Assembly: GCA_002474345.1 (NCBI GenBank)
Contig: DKQD01000020.1
Location: 8,504 to 71,661, forward strand
Source: Bacteriovoracaceae bacterium UBA7317
GTDB taxonomy: Bacteria; Bdellovibrionota; Bacteriovoracia; Bacteriovoracales; Bacteriovoracaceae
Reading direction: 5' to 3'
Length of the DNA stretch: 63,158 bases
The notes under the pieces are model-generated. The model had not been told where the DNA came from, did no database searches, and saw only the letters and a list, made by a program, of their open reading frames with translations. Below are positions 1 through 8,385 of the stretch, one piece after another. The position numbers and the translations under genes are program-made. Within the stretch, counting starts at the first letter, position 1; the number at the start of each line of letters is the position of its first letter.

Positions 1-776
1 TTCTTTTGAACAGAGGTTGTTTCCAAGAGGTGTCCACACGCTTCGTGAAAGATAACTCCTCCAAAGCCGTTATCTAAAACAACAGGCATTTTTCCTGAAG
101 GACAGGGGTCAGCAAAAAGCTTTGTAATAGCTTGCTTAGCAACCATTTCACCTAGTTGCTTTGGATCTATGGTTTGAGACATTTCCCATCCAGTGAGCGC
201 TCCAGGTGCTTCATAACCTGTTGCTTGTTCACCTTCATGAGCTGCCATAACCATACTAAAAAGTCTTGTATAGTGACGAGTATCTTTTGTGTGTAATCCT
301 TCGGAGTTAAAAATCTCAACGTCTTGAAGCCTCTGACCAGCTCCTAATCGGACTTGCTCAACTTTTTCATGGTGGGCCCTGGCGGCTTGATCAATGCTCA
401 TAAGAAAATCTATTTTATTTTGGTTGGGAATATCGTTATTTATTCCCTGGGTGGCCGGGTGAATGTCATCAATTTTTGAAAAATTGAGAACCGTCGTATC
501 TCTAACAGCATTCCTTTTTTCTGAGGCCGCCAAAAGCCTTGTAATTCGAATGAGCTCTTCTTTTTCAATACTATTTGTGTATCCATAGAGAACTTTCGTT
601 CCATAAATAAGCCTCACACCAATTCCAAAATCAATACCACTTTTTATTTCGTGAACCTTTGAAGAGAGGACCTGGATATTTTTAGACTGATGTCTCTCGA
701 CAAATATATCGCAAAAGTCTGCACCAAGACTTATGGCCTCAAAGAGGACGTCTTGTGCGGTAGTCTTATCTAGCAT
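1..776 (-). CDS. tldD: TldD-family metalloprotease (3' truncated by window edge)
   Basis: The 5' 258 codons of a TldD/PmbA-family gene; the 3' part lies outside the window. The translation begins MLDKTTAQDVLFEAI and contains the TldD zinc-binding motif HEACGH in the context GGVIFHEACGHLLE at about residues 240-255. In the family TldD pairs with TldE/PmbA to form a zinc peptidase that digests unfolded peptides and modified peptide precursors in the cytoplasm; no pmbA partner is in this window. A good ribosome binding site (AGGAG, 8 bases from the ATG) supports the start. It lies about 80 bases downstream of the large exported-protein gene on the same strand and may share its transcript. Confidence 0.93.
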   Translation of the reverse strand, partial: MLDKTTAQDVLFEAISLGADFCDIFVERHQSKNIQVLSSKVHEIKSGIDFGIGVRLIYGTKVLYGYTNSIEKEELIRITRLLAASEKRNAVRDTTVLNFSKIDDIHPATQGINNDIPNQNKIDFLMSIDQAARAHHEKVEQVRLGAGQRLQDVEIFNSEGLHTKDTRHYTRLFSMVMAAHEGEQATGYEAPGALTGWEMSQTIDPKQLGEMVAKQAITKLFADPCPSGKMPVVLDNGFGGVIFHEACGHLLETTSVQK

Positions 777-856
777 AAAGAATACTCCTATACATGAGTT
801 GAATACTTAAAAGCCCAATACTAATAAAGAATTTCACTAAGGGTAGGAACGATGCA

Positions 857-3800
857 TTATTTTTTCTTATCGTACTTAAGAAGCTTGTTACGACCATGAA
901 TTGACTTGTATCGTTTCGAAATAATCTTAAAAATACCCTTGGCCCTTCCTGCAACGCCGCCATCACCAGAAGCTGGCCCTCGAAAGCTCATTTCTCCACC
1001 TTCACTACCGGGGACCATGCCGCCCATGTCCATGCCAACACCGCCACCGGCCATTTTGCCTCCACCTTGGAACTGGGCCACTTGAAGTTCACCACTTTCA
1101 AGCCCTGCGGCTTCAGCACCTCTTTCAGATTCTTGAGTTTCAGGCTCTGGGTCTCCACCACCTTCCATAAGACCTGGCCCTCCGGCATCGCCACCGCTGC
1201 CACCTTCACTTGAAGCCACTTCTCCAAGCCCTTGCATCGCCTGTGGCTCTCCTTGAGATTCATCGCCGCCGCCACCGCCCATATCTAAACCTGAGCCAAT
1301 GGCATCGACGTTATCATTGCTTGTTGCCGCCTTAACATTAGCTGCCCTTCGGTTTACACCAAGCTTTAAGCGTTTATTTGGAGCGATTTTTGTTGCTCCT
1401 CCGCCCTGAAATGAAACTCTTAATTGAGATGGGTATATAGGCCCCTTATTCATTGCATTTTTTGTGGCATCACAGAGAGCCTTCGGCTCAATAGGGGTTC
1501 CATTACACAATTTATTGAGGTTTTCACGCATAAAAGGAGTCATCGTGAAGGGTTGCTCTAGTGCCTTTGTGCCATCCATTGCCGATTGGACAATATCGGC
1601 TTGGTTCTTGTAAATCATTGAGCTCATAAATGAAACCATGGCATCCTTACCGATACCAATAAGGTAGCTCTTAAGTTGCTCCCTGGAAGATTGATTTCTT
1701 AAAAGACCGACAGTGCTGCCGCCGATAACGTCTTGACAGGGGTCTCTTGTGGATGTTTTATCTTTGCTTTGCATGGCCGTTGGAGGTTCACCATCTCCTC
1801 CACTATCTTCTTGCTCAGGTGCTTCAACAAGTTCCATACCCCCACCGTGCACATCGCCTTTTACAAACTCAGCAACGTCGTAGTTAAAGGGAGCACATTT
1901 AAAAACCCTATAGGGCCTTACCAACTCGTTGATCCAACTTTCATACCTCTCTTTTTCTTTTTCAGCGACACTTTCCGGGTTACCACCCAAGCCACTTTTA
2001 CAGATGCCATGAAGTTTACCTTTATCCGGAAATTTACTAAAGGCGTTTCCAAGCACCGCTAATTTAGTCGCCTGAAAGCCCATTTTTGTCAGTTGAAACT
2101 TTTGTTGGGCCTCAATCCCTTCTTTTTGGGCCTGAAGGGCGAGCTGTTGAACGCTTAAGTTTTGGGACCTTTTCTTGTAGTCTTCGATCCTTGCTTTTTG
2201 AATCTCCATTATTTTTTGGTCTTCTTCACTCAAAGTCCCCATCTTTTCTTTTTCTTGAAGTGCTTTTAATATGAGTTGGGCATTGTTTTGTCCTTGTACC
2301 TGAATGTATTCTGCACAGCCAGGGCTTTCAGGATCAGTACTTACCGTCATTTCCATGTTTGGGTTTCTTATGTATTCGGCTTGACACTTAACTTTTTGGG
2401 CCCTTCTTTTTGCATCGGCATCCATTTTTAGTTTTGCAGCAACATTAAACCCTTGTGAGGCAATTTGAAAGGCCCTCATTTGGCTTACTGATTTTCTACA
2501 AGCAGGGAAGTCTTGAGTTTCTGCACCAGCAGAGGCACAAGAAAACTCTAAAGTCATCGTCTCCTGTTGCATTTCAGCACCATCTCCAGCTCCGCCTGGT
2601 TGTAGCTGTTGGGCCATTTGCATCTGCATTTGAATTTGATTAAAGTTGGTTCCTCCACCACCGTCTCCCGAAGTAGGGCTTGTATATTCGGAGCTACTGT
2701 AATCCATCATAGAAGTTAGGTGAACAAGGGCGGCACATTTTCTTACAATTGAGTAGTGTGCACCGGCTTCTGGAAAGACGTTACTTAGCCTCTTCTTAAT
2801 TTCCTGGAGTTTTTCCGTTACCTTTTTAGCCTCTAGACCTGAATCTGCTTCTCCTTCCCATAGCTTTTGTTTTGCCTCATAGTCAGCTTTTTTTTCTTTC
2901 CACCTGACCACCTGAATATCCATGTCATCTTTCCCCGAATCCATAAGGGTACTAATTTTCTCCTCAGCTTCAGTCACAAGCTCTTGAAATGTTTTCCCTT
3001 CATTTAATTGAATGATCGCTAAGGACCACTCTTGAGGAGTTAATGCATAAGGCTTAATTTTTCTTAATAGGGTATTGGCCAAATTATCCCAAGACCCAAT
3101 AAAATTCTCCGGCCCTGAACCTTTATTGGCGACAACTTGATCCCAATCTTGTGGAACAAAACCCTGGCACTCTTGGAAAAGCATAGACCCTTGAAACTTT
3201 GGTGTATAAGGGTGACCTAAGCGCTTATTTGCGAGCTTTCCAGCTGCCTCTGATTTAAAAGGGCTTTCTAGAGTTTGTGGAGCTGCTCTCATACCAGCAC
3301 TGTTGAGGCCCCTTTTTAACTGTTGGCATTCGGCACTTTCTCCGGACCAGCTTTTATCCATCCTCTCCTTTTCCTTTTTGCTCGTTGTCATCCAAGTATT
3401 GCTTTTTTTATCCGTCCCTTTCAACTTGTTGATTGTATTCCTTGCCGAATCAGCTTGGCTTTTTGTCATTTCAGTTTGGTTTTTTGCCATTTCAGCTTGG
3501 TTTTTTGTTATTGCGGCTTGGTCTTCCTTAAAAGTTTGTAACCGGTTCTTTTCTTGAATTTCTGAAGTCTTTGCCTTTTCGGCTCTATCCTTCTCTAAAG
3601 TGCTTTGAATCACATCCCCAGCATCCGGTCTAAATTCCTTCATTCCGCTTTGCCAAGACTCCGATGAACTAGCTTTTTTGAGAGCATTAGACCAATTTGC
3701 TTTTGCTTTTGTTGAATCTCCAGGGCTTATTGCTGGGGGAGTGACAGGGGTGTCGTCCCCGGCCCCAGCTGGGTTTATGGTATCAAGCTCTGCATCCCCA

Positions 3801-3925
3801 GCTGGACTTATATCATTAAAGCCACCACCAGTATCCTGAGAGTGTAAAGGTAAAGAAGCCACAAGGGTAAAAAGTAAAAAACCCCGGACTAAAAGAACAT
3901 ATAGTTTTGTCTCTTTTCGAAACAT
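857..3925 (-). CDS. large exported coiled-coil protein, unknown function
   Basis: A 1022-residue protein that I do not recognise. A signal peptide (basic n-region FRKETK, hydrophobic VLLVRGFLLFTLVASL, probable cleavage near LHSQD) indicates export. Residues about 100-230 are rich in K, E, Q and A and include a degenerate seven-residue repeat (about 131-158), suggesting coiled coil. A second helical, Q-rich stretch follows (about 440-640). Several cysteines are scattered through the chain. Residues about 895-1000 are low-complexity Gly/Glu/Met (GGGGDESQGEPQ and similar) and the C-terminus is basic. It resembles the lineage-specific exported proteins common in predatory Bdellovibrionota, but that is inference. 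Confidence 0.75.
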   Translation of the reverse strand: MFRKETKLYVLLVRGFLLFTLVASLPLHSQDTGGGFNDISPAGDAELDTINPAGAGDDTPVTPPAISPGDSTKAKANWSNALKKASSSESWQSGMKEFRPDAGDVIQSTLEKDRAEKAKTSEIQEKNRLQTFKEDQAAITKNQAEMAKNQTEMTKSQADSARNTINKLKGTDKKSNTWMTTSKKEKERMDKSWSGESAECQQLKRGLNSAGMRAAPQTLESPFKSEAAGKLANKRLGHPYTPKFQGSMLFQECQGFVPQDWDQVVANKGSGPENFIGSWDNLANTLLRKIKPYALTPQEWSLAIIQLNEGKTFQELVTEAEEKISTLMDSGKDDMDIQVVRWKEKKADYEAKQKLWEGEADSGLEAKKVTEKLQEIKKRLSNVFPEAGAHYSIVRKCAALVHLTSMMDYSSSEYTSPTSGDGGGGTNFNQIQMQMQMAQQLQPGGAGDGAEMQQETMTLEFSCASAGAETQDFPACRKSVSQMRAFQIASQGFNVAAKLKMDADAKRRAQKVKCQAEYIRNPNMEMTVSTDPESPGCAEYIQVQGQNNAQLILKALQEKEKMGTLSEEDQKIMEIQKARIEDYKKRSQNLSVQQLALQAQKEGIEAQQKFQLTKMGFQATKLAVLGNAFSKFPDKGKLHGICKSGLGGNPESVAEKEKERYESWINELVRPYRVFKCAPFNYDVAEFVKGDVHGGGMELVEAPEQEDSGGDGEPPTAMQSKDKTSTRDPCQDVIGGSTVGLLRNQSSREQLKSYLIGIGKDAMVSFMSSMIYKNQADIVQSAMDGTKALEQPFTMTPFMRENLNKLCNGTPIEPKALCDATKNAMNKGPIYPSQLRVSFQGGGATKIAPNKRLKLGVNRRAANVKAATSNDNVDAIGSGLDMGGGGGDESQGEPQAMQGLGEVASSEGGSGGDAGGPGLMEGGGDPEPETQESERGAEAAGLESGELQVAQFQGGGKMAGGGVGMDMGGMVPGSEGGEMSFRGPASGDGGVAGRAKGIFKIISKRYKSIHGRNKLLKYDKKK
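3451..3534. repeat. four tandem 21-bp units within the 857-3925 gene
   Basis: Units begin near 3451, 3472, 3493 and 3514, each carrying a CAGCTTGG/CAGTTTGG/CGGCTTGG core with a period of exactly 21 bases. In the protein they encode heptads of the type (K/S)NQAEMA, KNQTEMT, KSQADSA. The in-frame period preserves the reading frame if copy number changes. Confidence 0.8.
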
Positions 3926-3968
3926 ATCAAAAATACCGGTCTTACTGTAAAGAGGTTTGCCTCTCTCT

Positions 3969-3974
3969 ATTATA
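3969..3974 (-). promoter_or_regulatory. candidate -10 box for the 1022-residue protein gene
   Basis: Read on the minus strand this is TATAAT, about 45 bases upstream of the start codon at 3925. The -35 region (TTAGCT with 16-base spacing) is weak. A short GAGG/CCTC hairpin lies between this box and the start codon. Confidence 0.4.
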
Positions 3975-4118
3975 CCTGTCCTTATCGGTCAGCTAAGATA
4001 TATCTTGAAATTAAAGGATGATTATTGAGGACGCTTTAGATTTTGAAGCTTTAAAGAGGGCTTTTTTAAGGAGCAAAGAGGTTATAAAAATAGGCAATCT
4101 AAGGTAAATATAAAATAT

Positions 4119-4430
4119 TTAGCAACTCCCAAGACATATTCCCTCAACTTTGCCCTTCATAAAGATAACACAATATTTTTTTCTCTTATTGATTGGTAGA
4201 AGGTTATTTATCTTAAATATCTCAAAAGCATATTTTGCTACGGTTTCATTTGCAAAAGGAACTGACTTTGACATTCCTTTGAATTGAACCCTGATTGTAT
4301 TGGAGTTCGGTTTGTTAGGTACTTTTCCCAAAACCATGAGACTTGGTTGTTGGTCGCTTTTATAACATGTGTCTCCAAAAGAAAGGGTTGGAGCTAGAAA
4401 TAGAAAAACTAAAATCACGAACTTTTTCAT
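4119..4430 (-). CDS. small exported protein, unknown function
   Basis: A 103-residue protein with a clear signal peptide: MKKFVILVFLFLAPTLSFG followed by a cleavage-like DTC. The mature part (about 83 residues) has four cysteines, one just after the cleavage site, one in KKYC and two in the C-terminal GICLGSC, compatible with two disulfides in the periplasm. No family is recognised. It is a single-gene unit: its neighbours on the same strand are about 200 bases away. Confidence 0.65.
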   Translation of the reverse strand: MKKFVILVFLFLAPTLSFGDTCYKSDQQPSLMVLGKVPNKPNSNTIRVQFKGMSKSVPFANETVAKYAFEIFKINNLLPINKRKKYCVIFMKGKVEGICLGSC

Positions 4431-4626
4431 TTTTTTATCCTTAAAAAAATAGATATAAAATCAACAAAAGAAGTTTCTTTTATTTAAGTTTGTTATGGGT
4501 GTTACTTTTATCTTTTTTTGCCTAGAAGCTATTTTTTCACAATCTATACTAAAATTGCTAGCTAATTATGAAGGGGATCACATGATTAAACTTAAAACAG
4601 TCACCTTGAAATTTTTGAAATAAAAA

Positions 4627-5043
4627 TTAAATGGATGAGCTTTCGGGTTGCTTCCTCCACCTGAGTGCTTTTTTGAGAAAAATCTTTTCTTCGTCATAAT
4701 CTGGTAATAGGCAGTTGATTGCCTTTTGAGTCGCGGCTTTCCAATTAGTCCTTTTTGGGATAACTTCGGTTTGGTCTAATTGACTTTCATAATGTCCTAA
4801 AACAATAAGCTTTGTCTTAAGCTTATTTTTTCTAATATAGTCCTCTATAATCGAAGCAGCGTCTTCGTCGTCTAAATGTGAAGCCGTGATAATGACTTCT
4901 ACCTTAGGAAAAAGACTCAGGTAGTTTAATGCCTCAGCTGCTGTTTCCCTCACCAAAACTTCCTCAGGAAAAAGCTCATTCAGCTCCATTAGCATGAGGT
5001 CTTTAAGGCTTGGGTTTTCTTCTGCGAGGATCACATTCAGCAT
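4627..5043 (-). CDS. degenerate receiver-like protein lacking the phospho-acceptor Asp
   Basis: A 138-residue protein with the size and alternating pattern of a CheY-like receiver: MLNVILAEEN at beta-1 and an acidic pair at E8-E9. At the end of beta-3 the sequence reads VEVIITASHL, so Ala/Ser replaces the expected phospho-acceptor aspartate near residue 54. The conserved Lys-Pro near beta-5 is also rearranged (VIPKRTNW). It therefore looks like a pseudo-receiver, probably acting by protein-protein contact rather than phosphorylation. The receiver assignment is by pattern only. A purine-rich AAGGAAG upstream is a possible ribosome binding site. Confidence 0.6.
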   Translation of the reverse strand: MLNVILAEENPSLKDLMLMELNELFPEEVLVRETAAEALNYLSLFPKVEVIITASHLDDEDAASIIEDYIRKNKLKTKLIVLGHYESQLDQTEVIPKRTNWKAATQKAINCLLPDYDEEKIFLKKALRWRKQPESSSI

Positions 5044-5226
5044 AATTTTATTCTTCCTTATTTCTTTGATTCTATTTAAAAATTTTTCTAAAAATCTTAA
5101 TCTCTATTCTATATAAATTTTTCGGAAACTTCTCTATAGTCATAAGTCTTTTATATTCTTTATAGAAAAAGGAGAAGTTTACCCATTATTACTATCTTAT
5201 AATGAATCGCCAGTAAACCTTTCCAG

Positions 5227-6045
5227 TCAGGTTTCATTGTCTTTGTCTCTTAAAGGGTTAATAGGGGCCCTTTTTAACTTATCAATAACTTCTGGATCTG
5301 ATGGACCTTTAAGGAAGGCCCTAGTTGAGGTCCTTTTTGAAGAAAAGCCAGGAGCATTCCTCATAAACCAACCGGCAGCTTGTAAGGATTTTCTTACACT
5401 TGTGGAAGAGCTATAAGTGGATAAAGTCACTTCTGGTGATGAAGCCTTCTTGAGTACTTCAAACCACTCAACAGTCCAAAGAGAAGGGTTCCTTTTAGGA
5501 GAGAAGGGGTCTTGAAAAACTGCGTCCAGAGCTGGAATCATACCAAGCTTTGAGGCTTTTTTAAGGGTTTTCCGAGCATCTCCTATTAGAATATTGACCT
5601 TACCAAGCCCACAATTTCCATTAAAATAATCGAGCCCACCAGTTTTTTGAAAGCTTCCTTTTAATGGTGGTATTGATGGAGGCCAATTATCGATTGTCCA
5701 CTCAACAAGTCCTTGGTCTATTTCCAGTGATGTGAAGACAAAGGATTTTTTAACTTCTTTTTTTTCGTAAAAATCAGAAACAACTTGTAGCCCCACACCA
5801 AGACCGAAACCAACTTCCAGTACCGACAAGGCTTTTTCTCCAAGCCTTTCAGATTTTTCCGGGATGCTACAACCTTCAAGGTAATTGAAGAGAGTTTCAT
5901 CCCAGGCACCGTCAAGGCTGTGACAAGCTTCATTATAGGCTTCACTAAAAACCGTGTAGGATTGGTCTTTTGTTTTAACTATTTTGTATTGACCCATAGA
6001 GCCATTAAAGGTCGCCAGATCAGAGTTTATTGCATCACATCTCAT
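5227..6045 (-). CDS. mnmD: MnmC2/MnmD-type tRNA (mnm5U34) methyltransferase
   Basis: A 272-residue SAM-dependent methyltransferase of the MnmC N-terminal-domain type (DUF752), without the FAD oxidase half of E. coli MnmC. Visible motifs: the substrate-side segment SYTVFSEAYNEACHS (about 29-43), motif I VLEVGFGLGVG (about 76-86), and the diagnostic DAVFQDPFSPKRNPSLWT (about 175-192), which corresponds to the DxFxPxxNPxxW signature. The C-terminal TLSTYSSSTSVRKSLQAAGW also fits. It would complete the wobble-uridine modification begun by MnmE/MnmG. The start is uncertain; an internal Met at residue 17 (MGQYKIV) is possible because no strong ribosome binding site precedes either. Confidence 0.82.
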   Translation of the reverse strand: MRCDAINSDLATFNGSMGQYKIVKTKDQSYTVFSEAYNEACHSLDGAWDETLFNYLEGCSIPEKSERLGEKALSVLEVGFGLGVGLQVVSDFYEKKEVKKSFVFTSLEIDQGLVEWTIDNWPPSIPPLKGSFQKTGGLDYFNGNCGLGKVNILIGDARKTLKKASKLGMIPALDAVFQDPFSPKRNPSLWTVEWFEVLKKASSPEVTLSTYSSSTSVRKSLQAAGWFMRNAPGFSSKRTSTRAFLKGPSDPEVIDKLKRAPINPLRDKDNET

Positions 6046-6142
6046 TCCAAAAGAAATAGTTTAATTCTTCCTATTTGGCCAGCTTCTAACAATAGGAAGT
6101 ATTGATTGATTTAAAAAGAAAGGCCTAAAAATCGTCTTTTCC

Positions 6143-6170
6143 TTGGCCCGGCATAAACCTCTGCTATAAT
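6143..6170 (+). promoter_or_regulatory. sigma70-type promoter for the small membrane protein gene
   Basis: A perfect -10 (TATAAT, 6165-6170) is preceded after 16 bases by TTGGCC (6143-6148) as a partial -35. It lies about 60 bases upstream of the gene at 6234. Confidence 0.5.
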
Positions 6171-6233
6171 GAGTTGTCCTAGGCTTCGAAAATAGGTCCT
6201 TTTGGGGCACTAAATAAAATAGGGAGGAGTCCA

Positions 6234-6494
6234 ATGAAAGAAACCGATTTTGCCATGTGGGTGACGGGAATTATATTGGGACTCACGATTGGAGGAATGG
6301 CCCTCTTGGATTTTGTAAAGATGATGATGGAGGAAATTAAGCCTGATGAACTAATGGACAAAGAAATGCTAGATTTAACTGAAGAGCAAAGAGTTCAAAA
6401 GCTTGCTTTAGAGGGAGATGTTCAAGAGGGAGGGGAAGAGCAAACGCCTAAGGCTGAAGAAGCTGCCCCTTCTGAAGAGAAAAAGGCAGCCTAA
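6234..6494 (+). CDS. small single-TM protein with acidic tail
   Basis: An 86-residue protein. A hydrophobic segment at about 7-28 (AMWVTGIILGLTIGGMALLD) should span or anchor in the inner membrane. The rest is a charged, Glu/Ala/Lys-rich tail, probably disordered and cytoplasmic or periplasmic depending on orientation. The start is well supported by a strong ribosome binding site (GGGAGGAG) and a good promoter upstream. No family recognised. It converges on the acyl-CoA dehydrogenase gene with about 30 bases between the stops. Confidence 0.7.
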   Translation: MKETDFAMWVTGIILGLTIGGMALLDFVKMMMEEIKPDELMDKEMLDLTEEQRVQKLALEGDVQEGGEEQTPKAEEAAPSEEKKAA

Positions 6495-6526
6495 TTGAGT
6501 ACTCAATTTTAAAATCCAAACAAGAA

Positions 6527-8302
6527 CTAATAACCAGATTTTTTCATTCTAAGGGTCCAGTCCATGTAAATTGCTTCTAATTTGGGTTGAACAATGTCTC
6601 TGTACCGAAAGTAGAGGGTTTTTCTCTCTTCGTCCTTGTTAGCGTGATCACAAAGAACACGAAGGGTCTCTAGATAACTTAATGCCTGACAGAGTGTCTC
6701 AGCATGGGTCATTAACTTGTTTACGTTTTCTTCCTTGGCCCAACTTTTGAGAGTAAAGACTTCGGATGCGTCTGGCTTAAGAGCAGAGTAAAGGAGAGAA
6801 ACGAGCTTTCTCTTAAACTTGAAATGGATTGTTTTAAAATCTTTCATCCATTCTGAGTTTTCCTTTGTTGGATTAAGCCATTTGTGCTTGAAAACGACAT
6901 TGGAAGCAAACCTCTTAGGTTCCTTCATGGCATATTTCACCATGTCTTTGAGTGCCATCAAGGCCTGAATTTGGCTTGTTCCTTCATAAAGAAGAGGGCC
7001 AAAGATATCCCTATGAATCCTCTCCACTGGATATTCTTTCATATACCCGTAGCCACCTAAGACTTGGATGCCCTTGATAGTAAGAATAGAGGCGAGCTCA
7101 GTTGCGTAATACTTTACAAGAGGAGTTCTCTTGCGAGTCCATAGTTGGGCCTCTTCAAATAATTCTTCTTCTTCCTTCGTAAGGTCATTAGTCTGTTGCT
7201 TTTTAAGTTCCAGTCTTTGATAAATATCAAAATGAGTCATTGTATCAACTAAAAGCGCCCTAAGACCATCTCTTTCAGCTTCAAAGTCTTCCAGGTTTCT
7301 TTTCATTAAAGGGAGTTCTTCAATTGGTTTCCCGAATTGAGTTCTTTCGCCAGCATATTTTCTAGCGTAGGAAAGGGAAGCTTCAATTCCACCGAGGGCC
7401 TGAAGGGCCGTGACAAGCCTTGCTTCATTCATGAGGTGAAGCATTTGCTTAAAGCCTTCATTGGCCTTTCCAATCAATTGTCCTACGGAATTTTCAAAAA
7501 CCAGTTCAGTGGTGAATGAGCCATGCATTCCCATTTTGTCTTCATTTTTAGCAACGACGTAATTGATGCCTTCTTTCCCGGGGACATCCTGCTCAACCAA
7601 AAACATAGAAATGCCTTCAAGGCCTTCAGGTGCATCTTTGATTCTTGCAAGAACGAGGCAGATTCCTCCTCCTCCATTTGTAATAAAGATTTTATTTCCA
7701 TTAATGAGGTAGGTTCCATCTTCTTGAAGAGTAGCGGATGTTCTTAGTGAGCCTAAGTCGGAGCCACAGCCTGGCTCAGTCAAGCACATCGCCCCTGAAG
7801 TTTCTCCGGAAATAATTTTTGGAATAATTCTTTCGGCCGTTTTTTCATCACAAAAACGGTTGATCATTTCCCCAATAGAAGTAAAAAAAGCAATCTGAGT
7901 TGAAGTCGCAATGCAACCTCTTGCCATGGCCGCTAGGCCAATAAGCGGTCCAGTTGTGGGAGTTTCTAGGCCACCGTACTTTCTTGGTAGTGTAACTCCA
8001 AAGATTGAGAGTTCTGTCGCTTCACGATAGAGCTCAGAGAGTGCCTCACCGGGGATGGTCCGACCATTTTCTATTTTTCCTGCGCCCTCCCTATCAAGCC
8101 TTTCGGCCCTAGCGGCAATAGATTTTCCGGCCCAATCCCCAGTACTAACTAGAAGCTCTTCTAAAAATTCCATCACCTCTTGTTTTGATTCAAACCCGTC
8201 CTCTGTGGGGTATTCGGGGTAGAAGAGGGGGAGAAGTTTGTCCCAGTCAATAGCATTTTTAAAAAGCCATTTCCATTCCTTTTCATCGCTGTAAAAATTC
8301 AC
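6527..8302 (-). CDS. acyl-CoA dehydrogenase (long form, about 590 residues)
   Basis: A flavoprotein that oxidises acyl-CoA to enoyl-CoA in beta-oxidation. Acyl-CoA dehydrogenase landmarks are in order: N-terminal helical domain with FGVTLPRKYGGLETPT (about 97-112), the FAD/substrate motif AMCLTEPGCGSDLGSLRT (about 171-188), beta-domain INGNKIFITNGGG (about 200-212), ARKYAGERTQFGKPI and the C-terminal IQVLGGYGYMKEYPVERIHRD and YEGTSQIQ signatures. A roughly 130-residue helical extension follows, as in the longer FadE-like members. The start codon is GTG, preceded by AAAGGA at 6-base spacing. It works in the same pathway as the 2,4-dienoyl-CoA reductase at 29676-31703 but is not linked to it. 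Confidence 0.93.
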   Translation of the reverse strand: MNFYSDEKEWKWLFKNAIDWDKLLPLFYPEYPTEDGFESKQEVMEFLEELLVSTGDWAGKSIAARAERLDREGAGKIENGRTIPGEALSELYREATELSIFGVTLPRKYGGLETPTTGPLIGLAAMARGCIATSTQIAFFTSIGEMINRFCDEKTAERIIPKIISGETSGAMCLTEPGCGSDLGSLRTSATLQEDGTYLINGNKIFITNGGGGICLVLARIKDAPEGLEGISMFLVEQDVPGKEGINYVVAKNEDKMGMHGSFTTELVFENSVGQLIGKANEGFKQMLHLMNEARLVTALQALGGIEASLSYARKYAGERTQFGKPIEELPLMKRNLEDFEAERDGLRALLVDTMTHFDIYQRLELKKQQTNDLTKEEEELFEEAQLWTRKRTPLVKYYATELASILTIKGIQVLGGYGYMKEYPVERIHRDIFGPLLYEGTSQIQALMALKDMVKYAMKEPKRFASNVVFKHKWLNPTKENSEWMKDFKTIHFKFKRKLVSLLYSALKPDASEVFTLKSWAKEENVNKLMTHAETLCQALSYLETLRVLCDHANKDEERKTLYFRYRDIVQPKLEAIYMDWTLRMKKSGY

Positions 8303-8385
8303 AACAAATCCTTTGATAAGTGGAGGTTAATAAAGTGTTTTTTTATCATTAATGAACCAGAACTAAAAGGCATGTCGAAGGAAAA

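Noticed and set aside
4018..4107. A 29-codon plus-strand frame encoding a helical peptide between the large exported protein and the small exported protein
   Set aside because: The purine-rich AAAGG touches the ATG directly with no usable spacing, and nothing else supports translation.
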